From NCBI GenBank assembly GCA_031290985.1, contig JARLJW010000026.1:1-64000 (forward strand): 64,000 bases of DNA, written 5' to 3'. Positions within the stretch are counted from its first letter, which is position 1. The number at the start of each line of letters is the position of its first letter. Positions 18,892 to 28,775 of this stretch are shown in pieces. The notes below the pieces were generated by a model. That model did no database searches. It was not told the DNA's origin and saw only the letters and a list, made by a program, of their open reading frames with translations. This DNA is from Verrucomicrobiia bacterium (GTDB lineage: Bacteria > Verrucomicrobiota > Verrucomicrobiia > Limisphaerales > UBA11358). The position numbers and the translations under genes were made by a program.

Positions 18892-20081
18892 CCATGAGCC
18901 AGCCGAAGCCCCAGATTGATTATCTTATCAACCGTCGCTACGCCGATTTCCGGCATGGCACCGGAGTGCAGATAAAGTTGTTCGCCGGAGAAATCGGCCA
19001 GAACCCCCTGCACATTTGCTGGGACGTTGAACAAAATGTTGCCGACACTTACCAGCCGGTCTGCAATCTAAACACATCGTGGTTGAGGACGTGGCCATTT
19101 AAACGGGGACGCGGCCTGGTGAACCGCGTGGAAACAAGCCTGGGCCTGACCTGGCACAACCAGTCAAGGATTGCCAAATGCTTAAACCAATTTTCGCGTT
19201 CCGGCAGCGGAAAACCGCGCGCTTATGTGATCGTCGCTTCCGAAGAGGAGGCCAAAATCACCCGGCAGATCATGGAGGTTCTGCCGGCGGATTACGTCGT
19301 GAATGTGATGGACTACCTGCATCTTGGCGAAACCGATTTGCCGGAGCTTCCGGAATTTGCCGCACTTCTGAAGGGGGCTAGAAAGGTTTTTGCGCTGACT
19401 CCGCCGATTCAAGACGTGCTGGCCCAGATCAGCGGCCGGCGGGATATTTCAATTCTTGGCGTCGCCCGCGAATCAGCGGATAAACCATCCCGCACCCTGG
19501 CGGTGGATACAAAACCGCTGGAGATCGTCATGATGGGCAGTGTCGATTACCAGCGCGGGCTGCAGGAACTCCATAAATTTTGCAAGGGCCTCGATGATGT
19601 CGGCGTCAAATATTGTTTGAATTACATCGGCACCCGGGCCATGCGGGAACGGCTGGGCAGCGACCTGCCGGTCAAATATTGCGGCGTTCGTCTGAATGCG
19701 GAACGCGACGCATTGCTGGGTTCCATGCATCTGGCCTACCTGCCCGGGCCGGACGGCAATCCGGTCGAGGATTATCTCGCACGCTATTCTTTTCCGTCCC
19801 GTTCCACTGATTACTTTTGGCACGGGTTGCCGGTCATCGGCCCCTTGTTCGACGATTCCGCCACGGCCCAAATGGTCTCCACCTTGCGGGGCCGGGGGGT
19901 CTGGTTTTCACAGGATCCCATCCAACTTGTCGGCGTTGTGAAAAATCTGACACAAAATCCGCAGGCGTGGGTGTCGGCTTCGAATGCAGTGTACGATTTC
20001 GCACAAAAAAACTTTTCGATCGCCAGAACGGCAGCCGCCATTCTGGATGCTTTTGAAAATGAATGCCAGGACCGCGATTGA
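18888..20081 (+). CDS. Glycosyltransferase-like protein
   Basis: 'LEIVMMGSVDYQRGLQELHKFC...VKYCLNYIGT...HGLPVIGPLFDD'; coupled to neighbours. Confidence 0.6.
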   Translation: MTMSQPKPQIDYLINRRYADFRHGTGVQIKLFAGEIGQNPLHICWDVEQNVADTYQPVCNLNTSWLRTWPFKRGRGLVNRVETSLGLTWHNQSRIAKCLNQFSRSGSGKPRAYVIVASEEEAKITRQIMEVLPADYVVNVMDYLHLGETDLPELPEFAALLKGARKVFALTPPIQDVLAQISGRRDISILGVARESADKPSRTLAVDTKPLEIVMMGSVDYQRGLQELHKFCKGLDDVGVKYCLNYIGTRAMRERLGSDLPVKYCGVRLNAERDALLGSMHLAYLPGPDGNPVEDYLARYSFPSRSTDYFWHGLPVIGPLFDDSATAQMVSTLRGRGVWFSQDPIQLVGVVKNLTQNPQAWVSASNAVYDFAQKNFSIARTAAAILDAFENECQDRD

Positions 20082-21295
20082 GGGCCGTGATTTTAGATTT
20101 GTTTGGTGGCAGCGGTGGCGTTGGCCGCTGTACGCGCGAGATTCTGCGCCAGCTCGGGGCGGAGGGCGTACCGACAATGCTTTGCGGCCAGTCTCATGTG
20201 GTGGATTCACTCATCGATTGCCTCCAAATCATGCCCCGTCTCCGTCTGGCCAACTTGGAGCGTCCGAAATTCAGCTTGAAGTCGCTAAATATAAAATTCG
20301 CGAGCCGGTGTAATGCCCGCTCTTCCCGGCTGGCCAACGTGCTGTTTGAAGAAACGGTAAAATCCGCCAGCACCGGAGGAAAAGGCCTGCGCGAGCCTAT
20401 CTTCGTGAACTATCCGCAATTGATTGCGCCACCAACCCGGCACCCGGAGTTTTGCGTTTTCATTCACGACCTGAACTGGCGGCTTTATCCGGGAAATTTT
20501 CAAGACCCGGAGCTGACCGACCGGAACTGTCGTGGTTGGGTGGACTGCGCTTCCAAGGTGATCGCCAACTCGGAATGCACGCGGGACGAAATCATCGAGC
20601 GTTACCATTGCACCCCGGAAAAGGTTCTGGCGGCACCTTTGGCGCCATTCCAGCAACGCCTGCCGCAGGCATTTGATGCGCCACACTATCTTGCCGGGCT
20701 CGGCTTGAGCGCGGGCCGGTTTGATCTGTTTCCCGGCGTTTGGGGCCTGCACAAGGGGCATGCGATCCTCACCGAGGCCATTGAACTATCCGAAGAGGCT
20801 CATCCGGTCGTCGTGACTTGCGGCCTGCCTCTCCATGGCATCAATGGCAGCACCAAGGCGGTGGCGGCGCTGCGCCACTCCCTCGCTGCGCGGTGGGACA
20901 AGTTGATTGAGGAGAAAAAACTGGTCGTCGTGGGTGGCGTGCCGGAACTCGAGATGCAGGCTTTGCGTGGTGGTTGCCGGGCGTATGTTTTACCGGCGCA
21001 ATACGAGGGCTATGGTTTCCCGCTGGCTGAGGCTGTTTACCATCACCGCCCGGCGATCGTGTCGGACATCAAAGCGCATCGCGAAATCCTTGACCGCTAT
21101 CCACAATACCAGTTGGCAACGCTTTTCCCGGCTGATTCAAGCAATGCCCTGGCCGAAAAACTAAAGCGCGTCGACAGCGAACCATTGGCTGTGCCCCGGG
21201 ACTGGCAAAGAAGCATTGAAGCCACCTGGTCCTGGAAAAACACCCTTCAGGTCATCCTTACGGCTTTGAATGCGGATGCCGTATTGCCGCAATGA
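20063..21295 (+). CDS. Glycosyltransferase family 4/1
   Basis: 'GGSGGVGRCTREILRQLG...VPELEMQALRGGCRAYVLPAQYEGYGFPLAEAVYHHRPAIVSD'. Confidence 0.87.
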   Translation: MPGPRLRAVILDLFGGSGGVGRCTREILRQLGAEGVPTMLCGQSHVVDSLIDCLQIMPRLRLANLERPKFSLKSLNIKFASRCNARSSRLANVLFEETVKSASTGGKGLREPIFVNYPQLIAPPTRHPEFCVFIHDLNWRLYPGNFQDPELTDRNCRGWVDCASKVIANSECTRDEIIERYHCTPEKVLAAPLAPFQQRLPQAFDAPHYLAGLGLSAGRFDLFPGVWGLHKGHAILTEAIELSEEAHPVVVTCGLPLHGINGSTKAVAALRHSLAARWDKLIEEKKLVVVGGVPELEMQALRGGCRAYVLPAQYEGYGFPLAEAVYHHRPAIVSDIKAHREILDRYPQYQLATLFPADSSNALAEKLKRVDSEPLAVPRDWQRSIEATWSWKNTLQVILTALNADAVLPQ

Positions 21296-22326
21296 AATCT
21301 CTGCTTCTGCGCGATGGCATTCCGTGGTTTGGCCAGCACACCGGTTATGAACAACTCAGCCGTTATCTGGCGAATGGGCACCCGGCCACCGTGGTCACCC
21401 CGCGTCCGGGCCAGTGGGCGCGGTACTTGGGCAGTGCCTCGGCGCGCTTACGGGGGCGTATGGGCCGGGGAGCGGCCGACCTGAGCGAGCTGGAATTTTC
21501 GTTGAAGCGCGGCCTCCAACGGCCTGACATCAGTCACATCCTTTACCTGGAACACCATCTTGAACTTTTGAAATTCTGGTCCAAAGCGCCTGGCGATCTG
21601 GTCGGCACGATTCATCTCCCGGCATCGGTCTGGAAACCGGAACAAATTGCTCTGCTTGCCAGACTGTCCTCGGCGCTGGTGCTTTATCAAAGCGACCTGC
21701 CCATTTTTGAAAAACATGTCGGCCGGGGTCGCGTCAAATTCATCCATCACGGTGCGGACACCGAATTCTTCAAGCCCGATCCGGCCAAGATGCAAACACC
21801 ACCGCGAATCCTTTACAGCGGAGTTTATCTGCGCAATGAACCGATGCTGGTTCGCGTGGTGAAACAACTGTCGGAAAAAAATCCAGAACTGCGTTTTGAC
21901 CTGCTCGTGCCCCAGCATCACCGCAAAAGTCCGGCCCTCGCGCCCCTGCTAAATCATCCGGCGGTGACCTGGCACGCCGGTTTGAACGATGAAGAACTTC
22001 GGGCGCTCTATCAGCGTTCGTATCTGATGCTATTGCCGATGAATGACAGCGGCGCCAATACTGCCGTGGTGGAAGCACTGGCGAGCGGCCTGCCCATCGT
22101 GACCACCGACGTCGGCGGCATCGGGGATTATGGCGGCGGAACCATTTTTCCAACCATGGCGACGGATGATGATGAGGCCATGATTACATTGGTCGAACAG
22201 TATCTTTCCAAACCGGCCTGGCGCGCTGAAATCAGCGGAAAATGCCGCCAATTTGCCGAAACGGTTTTGGCCTGGCCACTGGTGGCGCAAAAACACATCC
22301 AGACTTACCGGGAATTGACCGCATGA
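21292..22326 (+). CDS. Glycosyltransferase family 4
   Basis: 'GRVKFIHHGADTEFFKPDP...LMLLPMNDSGANTAVVEALASGLPIVTTDVGGIGDY'. Confidence 0.9.
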   Translation: MKSLLLRDGIPWFGQHTGYEQLSRYLANGHPATVVTPRPGQWARYLGSASARLRGRMGRGAADLSELEFSLKRGLQRPDISHILYLEHHLELLKFWSKAPGDLVGTIHLPASVWKPEQIALLARLSSALVLYQSDLPIFEKHVGRGRVKFIHHGADTEFFKPDPAKMQTPPRILYSGVYLRNEPMLVRVVKQLSEKNPELRFDLLVPQHHRKSPALAPLLNHPAVTWHAGLNDEELRALYQRSYLMLLPMNDSGANTAVVEALASGLPIVTTDVGGIGDYGGGTIFPTMATDDDEAMITLVEQYLSKPAWRAEISGKCRQFAETVLAWPLVAQKHIQTYRELTA

Positions 22327-23252
22327 TCTCAGCCATCTGCACCTTGTTTGAAAATGACTACCACCTGGGCTTGGGAGCCTGGGCGAATTCCCTTTACGCG
22401 CACGGTTATCGCGGGACGATTTACGCCGGCTACCGCGGAAATCTGCCGCCGTGGCTCACGGGCGCAAAACCAGCGGACGGTTTCACGGAATTCACCCCGG
22501 CGGAAGGGCTGACCCTGCGCTTTATTCCCCTGGCAACGAAACTGCACCTCACCAATTTCAAGCCGGATTTCATGCTGGAAGTTTGGCGGAACCATTGTCC
22601 GCAGGCGGAGGCGCTCTTCTATTTCGATCCCGACATCACCATTCTGTGCCGCTGGACATTTTTTGAGGAATGGGTTGAGGCCGGCGTGGCGGTATGTCAG
22701 GACGTCAACGGCTGGATGCCGGACAACCATCCGATCCGCCATGGCTGGAGAAAGCTGCTCCAACCCGCCGACTTGGAGTTCCGCACCCGCTTTGAAACCT
22801 ACTTTAACGGCGGTTTTGTCGGCTTGCGGACGGAAGACCGCGTCTTCCTGAATGACTGGCGGCGGGTTCAAACTTTGATGCAAAACTGCGGCGTGGATTT
22901 TAGCGTCATTGGATTCGGCGACCGGACTTACCCGTTTACCTGCCGTGATCAGGACGCCTTGAACATCACTTGCATGGCGACCGGACGAAAAATCAGCCCG
23001 CTGGGCCAGGACGGCATGGATTTCCAGCACGGCGGCGGCGGATACGTCATGTCCCACGCGGCCGGCGGCACCAAGCCTTGGCGGAAAAGAATGCTGGTGA
23101 ACATGATCGCCAAAGGCAGCCCGCCGTCGCGCGCTGACAAGTGTTTCTATTCCTATACGCAGCATCCAATCCGCGTATTCCCCGCCGCTGCGACCTTCTG
23201 GAGAAAATTGGACCTGCTGCTGGCTTCGGCCATCGGACGCTATATCCGATGA
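22323..23252 (+). CDS. Nucleotide-diphospho-sugar transferase-like (GT8-like)
   Basis: 'AICTLFENDYHLGLGAWANSLYAHGYRGTIYAGYRG...FYFDPDITILCRW'; ATGA overlap supports start 22323. Confidence 0.6.
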   Translation: MISAICTLFENDYHLGLGAWANSLYAHGYRGTIYAGYRGNLPPWLTGAKPADGFTEFTPAEGLTLRFIPLATKLHLTNFKPDFMLEVWRNHCPQAEALFYFDPDITILCRWTFFEEWVEAGVAVCQDVNGWMPDNHPIRHGWRKLLQPADLEFRTRFETYFNGGFVGLRTEDRVFLNDWRRVQTLMQNCGVDFSVIGFGDRTYPFTCRDQDALNITCMATGRKISPLGQDGMDFQHGGGGYVMSHAAGGTKPWRKRMLVNMIAKGSPPSRADKCFYSYTQHPIRVFPAAATFWRKLDLLLASAIGRYIR

Positions 23253-23268
23253 CTCAATTCACACGCTT

Positions 23269-24009
23269 ATGATACAAACCATTAAAAAACTGCTCATCTT
23301 AAAGCGCCGTAAACAGGCTGCCCGGCAACTTGGGTTTGATTTTCGACGCGCAGCGGGGTTTGAACTGCCGGCCAAGATCCGCGCGGATTCCCGCAGCCTG
23401 AGCCTGAACCTGCCCCAGGATGAGGGCACCCGCACCGCTTTTGTGGACGTGCTGCTGGATGATTGTTACCGGCTGCGGACGTTCCCCAAAAACATCAAAA
23501 CGGTTTTGGATATCGGCGCCCACGCCGGCCTGTTCAGTCTCGCCGCCCGGCTTAATTTCCCCGATGCCATCATTCATGCCTATGAACCCAACCCGCAACT
23601 GCTGCCCCTGCTCTCGCATCAGGCTTACGCCGGCAAGTTCTCATTCTTCGGCGAGGCCGTGGGGCTGGTGGCAGGACGAATGTCGCTGGATTCCGGCGCG
23701 GATTCCGTGCAGACACGGGCCCATCGAAACGAGCAAGGTGACATCCATTGCACCAGCTTTGCGGCGGCCGTGGCAAAGCTGGGCCCAACAATCGACCTGG
23801 TGAAAATGGATTGTGAAGGCGGCGAGTGGGAAATTCTCAAGGACGAGGTGACTTGGGCAAAAGTTCAAAACATAACGATGGAATTTCATTTGTGGGCCGG
23901 CTACTCCCTGGAAGAACTGAAGGCGCGTGTCGTTAAACTGGGTTTCGCGGTGAATCACTGCCATCTGGCGGGCAAAGATTTTGGCCTGTTGCAAGCGGCC
24001 AGAAACTGA
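23269..24009 (+). CDS. FkbM-family methyltransferase
   Basis: 'KTVLDIGAHAGLFSLAARLNFPDAIIHAYEPNPQ...IDLVKMDCEGGEWEIL'. Confidence 0.88.
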   Translation: MIQTIKKLLILKRRKQAARQLGFDFRRAAGFELPAKIRADSRSLSLNLPQDEGTRTAFVDVLLDDCYRLRTFPKNIKTVLDIGAHAGLFSLAARLNFPDAIIHAYEPNPQLLPLLSHQAYAGKFSFFGEAVGLVAGRMSLDSGADSVQTRAHRNEQGDIHCTSFAAAVAKLGPTIDLVKMDCEGGEWEILKDEVTWAKVQNITMEFHLWAGYSLEELKARVVKLGFAVNHCHLAGKDFGLLQAARN

Positions 24010-24021
24010 ACAAAACCAGTC

Positions 24022-25677
24022 TTGAAATACGTGTTGGCAATCAGGCTCATGATCGCGGCCGCCCTGGCGGTCTCGTGGGCGGCGCCTTCCGCGCGGGCCC
24101 AATTCTTGCCCAACCTTAGTGTGAGTATGATCAGCAACCAGACCATTCAAGTCAGTTGGCCGGTACCGGTTGCGGGCTCTGTTTTACAGGAATCCGGAAT
24201 GATCGGTCCTGCCCCGGCGTGGCAACGCAGCGCTTTGTCCATCAGTTCAAATAACGGCACCTTGTCGGTATCCGTGGCGGCCACCAACGTGAGCCGCTTC
24301 TTCCGTTTGGCCGGCGTTCCGGCGCCCGCCGTCACCGGCAGTTACCTCTCAAACGGTCTGGTGGCTTATTGGAAATTGAATGACGGCGCCGGAACCGTGG
24401 CACCCGATTTCACCGGGAACGGCAACACCCTGTCTTTGGCCGGTTTCCCGACCTGGGGCTCCAATTATCTGACCTTGGACGGATCCACCCAGTATGGTGA
24501 TGCCGGCAGCAACGCTCTCCGGGCGCTGGATCAACATGATAAAACCATTTGCGCCTGGATTAAAAAGAACGGGAACTCGCAGAAGGGCATCGTCGACAAA
24601 AGTTTCAATACGCCGGGCGTCGCGAATGGCGGATGGGGATTTTGGATTCAGAACAACGGGAAACTGATGTGGACGGTGCAAGACGGGCTGGAATTTTACG
24701 ATGCCGGTTTTGTCAGTGTGAACACAAATATCTGGACCTTTGTGACGGTGGTGTGGCGTTATTCCGCCGGCAGCGCGGAATTTTATATCGACGGGCTGCT
24801 GAATTCCATTGCGAACAATGGCGCACCGGTTGAACGGTCCAGTGATATGGCGGACCTCCAGGTGGGGGATTTGCGCAATCACTCGTCGGGTGGCACCTAC
24901 GCCTTTGATGGCTCTCTCCGGCAAGTCGGCATTTATAACCGGGCGCTGACGGTGGCCGAAATCAGAACCAATTTTCTCGCGACAGAATTCACGACGAATG
25001 TGACCTATCCCTCCATTCTGTATTACAAGCTGACGGAGCATGCCCAGACGAATCCGCCGGTTTATCTGGCGGACAGTTCCACCCACGGCGGCACGACGGG
25101 GACGGTCACGACGGCCACCGATTTGCCGTGGGTGGGAAACCAGGGCGGTATTCCCGAAGCGGCCATGCATTTCAACGGGGTTTCGACCTACATCGACACG
25201 GGCAATGCAAACCTTTTCAATTTCACAACCAACTCATTCACGATAAACCTCTGGCTGCTGCCTTTGACGGAGAATGGCTTCGTGCTGGCCAACGGATTTT
25301 ATCACGGCAACGGATGGTTCATGTCGGTGGGCGATTCGTACCAGATCAATGTGGGGGCGGAAACCTTTGGGGCGGAACAAGTCCTGACCACGACCGCTCC
25401 CGTGCCTGGCTGGCCGACCATGTACGCCATGGTGACCATCACCCGGGACGGCACCAATGTCCCGCTGATTTACATCAACGGTGCGCTGGTGGCGACCAGC
25501 GGAAGTTTTGTCAATCCGGGGTCCAGCGGGGACAGCTTGGTCGTCGGTGTCAGCAAGATCAGTGCGAACAATCTCGATGGCGATCTTGGGCTGCTTCAAA
25601 TCTGGAACATAGCCTTATCATCAAGTGATGTGGCCAATCTCTACATCAATCAATTATCCGGCAATCCATGGCCATGA
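24022..25677 (+). CDS. Secreted protein with two LamG/concanavalin A-like domains
   Basis: Signal peptide; 'NGLVAYWKLNDGAGTVAPDFTGNGNTL...WTFVTVVWRYSAGSAEFYIDG' and a second LamG-like unit; TTG start. Confidence 0.8.
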   Translation: MKYVLAIRLMIAAALAVSWAAPSARAQFLPNLSVSMISNQTIQVSWPVPVAGSVLQESGMIGPAPAWQRSALSISSNNGTLSVSVAATNVSRFFRLAGVPAPAVTGSYLSNGLVAYWKLNDGAGTVAPDFTGNGNTLSLAGFPTWGSNYLTLDGSTQYGDAGSNALRALDQHDKTICAWIKKNGNSQKGIVDKSFNTPGVANGGWGFWIQNNGKLMWTVQDGLEFYDAGFVSVNTNIWTFVTVVWRYSAGSAEFYIDGLLNSIANNGAPVERSSDMADLQVGDLRNHSSGGTYAFDGSLRQVGIYNRALTVAEIRTNFLATEFTTNVTYPSILYYKLTEHAQTNPPVYLADSSTHGGTTGTVTTATDLPWVGNQGGIPEAAMHFNGVSTYIDTGNANLFNFTTNSFTINLWLLPLTENGFVLANGFYHGNGWFMSVGDSYQINVGAETFGAEQVLTTTAPVPGWPTMYAMVTITRDGTNVPLIYINGALVATSGSFVNPGSSGDSLVVGVSKISANNLDGDLGLLQIWNIALSSSDVANLYINQLSGNPWP

Positions 25678-26930
25678 ACTGCCATCTTCCGATAGTAAAT
25701 GAGCCTTTGCGGAGCCGGTCAGACAGCGCACCCAGCCAAAACCCGGCCCAAACCCGCATGCGGCTCGCATTCTTATGTGGTGCTGTGGAACCCGGCCGGG
25801 ATGGCGTGGGCGATTACTCGCGCCGCCTGGCCGGGGAATTGATCCGGCAGGGTTATGCGGCCGTCATCGTCGGATCGAACGATCCGTACGTTTCCAAAAC
25901 GACCATGGAACAGCAAGAAATAGAAGGCACTCCGGTGTCCGTGTTGCGCCTGCCCGATGCCGCTCCTTGGGGTGATCGTGCGAGGGAGGCGCGCAAATGG
26001 TTGGAAGCTTTCAATCCTGATTGGATCAGTCTGCAGTTTGTGCCTTTTGGATTTCATCCCAAGGGACTGCCCTTTGGCTTTGGAAAATTTCTCATGTCGA
26101 TTAATACCCAGGCGTCGTGGCATGTCATGTTCCACGAACTCTGGCTGGGCTTGGGCGAAAATTCCACGGTGAAGCATCGGGGCCTGGGCCTATTGCAACG
26201 ATACATCATTCTTGATTTTATGAGGCGTTTGCGTCCCGGTGTCGTGCACACCCAAGCCGAACCTTATCAGATGGCACTAAGGCAGACGAACATTGCGGCT
26301 TCAATTATGCCGCTGTTCGGCAACATACCCCCGGTCAATGCAACTGGCTGGGACGGTCTGCTGGAACCTTTGGTGACCAAGGCATCAGGTAAGCCCCCAG
26401 ATCGTGATAAATTTTTTCTGGCAGGAGTTTTAGGCATGGTGCATCCGGAATGGAATGCCGAACAGGCGGTCGATCTGATGCATCCCTTGACGGAATATTT
26501 CCAAAAACGGCTGGTGCTGGTGTTCATTGGCAAGAATGGCCTGACTCCGGAAGCCATCAAAAATCTAAAACTCGCCCTGCATGGCCGTGCCGATGTCATC
26601 GTAACCGGCGAAAGACCGGCCGTTGAAATTTCAAAAATGCTTCAGACCCTTGATTTTGGCCTGGCGACCTCGCCCCGCCAAATCATCCAAAAAAGCGGCT
26701 CCGTGGCTGCCATGCAGGAACACGGGCTCAAGGTGCTGGTAACGCGGGATGACTGGCGCTTGCGCGGAACAGACGCACCACCGGAAGAGACATCTCCCTG
26801 GCGGTTGACCCCTAAACAATTTTCCTTGTTGAAAACCTTGCCCGCACGCGATCCCAAACCACCAGGCAAAAGCGGCGTCCAGCAGGTCGCCGGCCAGTTG
26901 CTTGAATCACTTTCCCGCCTTCACCTATGA
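25668..26930 (+). CDS. Glycosyltransferase-like protein
   Basis: 'LAFLCGAVEPGRDGVGDYSRRLAGELIRQGYAAVIVGSND' start of a GT-B-type fold; true start may be about 25758. Confidence 0.65.
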   Translation: MAMNCHLPIVNEPLRSRSDSAPSQNPAQTRMRLAFLCGAVEPGRDGVGDYSRRLAGELIRQGYAAVIVGSNDPYVSKTTMEQQEIEGTPVSVLRLPDAAPWGDRAREARKWLEAFNPDWISLQFVPFGFHPKGLPFGFGKFLMSINTQASWHVMFHELWLGLGENSTVKHRGLGLLQRYIILDFMRRLRPGVVHTQAEPYQMALRQTNIAASIMPLFGNIPPVNATGWDGLLEPLVTKASGKPPDRDKFFLAGVLGMVHPEWNAEQAVDLMHPLTEYFQKRLVLVFIGKNGLTPEAIKNLKLALHGRADVIVTGERPAVEISKMLQTLDFGLATSPRQIIQKSGSVAAMQEHGLKVLVTRDDWRLRGTDAPPEETSPWRLTPKQFSLLKTLPARDPKPPGKSGVQQVAGQLLESLSRLHL

Positions 26931-27694
26931 GCCACATCGCCGCAATCTTGCCCCGCCAGATGAAACCCTGGCTCTGGCGGAAACTTTCCGACCACATGCA
27001 GTTGCAATACCGGCTGCCTTCCGGCCTGCGTGCCCGGATTGCCAGCTATTCAGATTGGTGCATGTATAATGACATTTTCGTGGCAGGTGAATACGACAAG
27101 GCCATCGAAGCCGCCTTGAAGAGTGCGAAGCCAGGGAAAACTTTCCGGGTGGTTGATCTGGGTGCCAATGTCGGTTTTTTCACGATGCGGGTGCTCGACC
27201 TGATCGCCCGCCACGAGATCAAATTTGACCGGATTGAATGCCTGCTGGTCGAGGCTTCAGCCAGGCTGCATCCGTCGCTGCACAAACATCTCGGCAGCAT
27301 GGATCGCAAGGAGCTTACCACCAAGATTGTCATCGGCTTGGTTGGCCTGAAGACCGGGGATGCGCAACTGGTGCTGAAGACTTCAGAATGCATGAATGAG
27401 GTCACAAAGCAGCCCGGCAAACGGTCAAATCGTGTGCCTTACTACAACCTCGACGAAACGTTGGGGGATCTCACGGAAATCAGCCTGCTCAAATGTGACA
27501 TCGAAGGTTCGGAGCTGGATTTTCTGGATACCTATCCGCAGTTGCTCCGCAACACGCAGGTGGCGGTTTTTGAGTTCCACGATCCGGTGTGCCCCGCGTC
27601 TCTCGGAATTTTAAAGGTGATGAAGGCCGGCTTTGTCTCCAGCCATATCCTGCTGGATCAAGGCAATGCTAAAACGGTGTTCTTTACCCGGTGA
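26927..27694 (+). CDS. FkbM-family methyltransferase
   Basis: 'FRVVDLGANVGFFTMRVLDLI...EISLLKCDIEGSELDFLDTYP'. Confidence 0.85.
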   Translation: MSHIAAILPRQMKPWLWRKLSDHMQLQYRLPSGLRARIASYSDWCMYNDIFVAGEYDKAIEAALKSAKPGKTFRVVDLGANVGFFTMRVLDLIARHEIKFDRIECLLVEASARLHPSLHKHLGSMDRKELTTKIVIGLVGLKTGDAQLVLKTSECMNEVTKQPGKRSNRVPYYNLDETLGDLTEISLLKCDIEGSELDFLDTYPQLLRNTQVAVFEFHDPVCPASLGILKVMKAGFVSSHILLDQGNAKTVFFTR

Positions 27695-27734
27695 TGCAAT
27701 TTAACAGCCGGCGAGCCACCCCGCCCCTTATCAT

Positions 27735-28775
27735 TTGAAACTACTCATCGTCAGTCCCACACAGGGCGGCTATGGTGGCATGGAGGCGTTTGTCATCGCA
27801 CTCGCTTCCAGTGTGGAAAAATGGCCGGAGTTTGAGTTGCAGGTCTGTTTTAAACTAGTTGGAAAGCGGGAGTTAAAGGATGATCTGAAAACCGCCGGGG
27901 CTGCCCTGTCTTGTCCGGTTCACTATGTGCCCAGCGGCAATCTCAAGCTGACCAAACTGATCCGCTGGGCGGATATCATACACGGGCAGAATGTTTCCCC
28001 GGACATCGTTTTCCCCGCCTGGCTGCTGCGCAAAAAACTGGTGTTGACGATCCACAACTGGCGGCGGCGCAATCTTGAATTGCATTCCCTCTTATGGGGA
28101 ATCGGTGCGCGGCTGGCGCGCCGGCGCTGGTACAATTCAAATTTTGTCTGGCATACGTGGGAGCCCCAAAAAAAAATGAAAGGCAGCGACTGTGTGCCCA
28201 CCGTAAGCCGGCTGCCGGACGCATTTTGCCCGGCTGCCGACCGCCGAGGTTTCCTTTTTATGGCCAGATGGATTGAGAACAAGGGCCTTGAGGATTTGAT
28301 CGCCGCATATTCCAAGGCCCGGTTGGATCCAGTCCGGTGGCCGCTGATTTTGATCGGCGACGGTCCGTTGAGGCCGAAAGTTGATTTGATGATTAAAGAC
28401 CTGGGACTGGCTGGAGTTGAAATGCCGGGATTCATTGATGAGCAGACCAAGGCCAAACGGCTGGCCTCGGCCCGTTGGCTGGTGGCGCCGGCGCGCACGC
28501 ATGAAGACCTGGGCCTGACACCAATTGAAGCCCGCAGCGTCGGCGTGCCGGTGATTGTCACCCGCGATGGCGGCCTGCCGGAAGCCGGCGGGGAAGCGGC
28601 CTTGATCGTTGAGCCCGGAAACGTGGACGAACTGACACACGCCTTAAAACAGGCGGCCGGCATGAGCGACGAGGAATATTGCGAGCGGGGCGAAAGCGGC
28701 CGGAAAACTTTGAAGGATTATTTGCGACCCATGGAGTTTTACCGCCGATCCTACCTCGAAGTGAGCACTGCATGA
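27735..28775 (+). CDS. Glycosyltransferase family 4
   Basis: 'SPTQGGYGGMEAFVIALASS...FMARWIENKGLEDLIAAYSKARL...PARTHEDLGLTPIEARSVGVPVIVTRDGGLPE'; TTG start. Confidence 0.9.
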   Translation: MKLLIVSPTQGGYGGMEAFVIALASSVEKWPEFELQVCFKLVGKRELKDDLKTAGAALSCPVHYVPSGNLKLTKLIRWADIIHGQNVSPDIVFPAWLLRKKLVLTIHNWRRRNLELHSLLWGIGARLARRRWYNSNFVWHTWEPQKKMKGSDCVPTVSRLPDAFCPAADRRGFLFMARWIENKGLEDLIAAYSKARLDPVRWPLILIGDGPLRPKVDLMIKDLGLAGVEMPGFIDEQTKAKRLASARWLVAPARTHEDLGLTPIEARSVGVPVIVTRDGGLPEAGGEAALIVEPGNVDELTHALKQAAGMSDEEYCERGESGRKTLKDYLRPMEFYRRSYLEVSTA

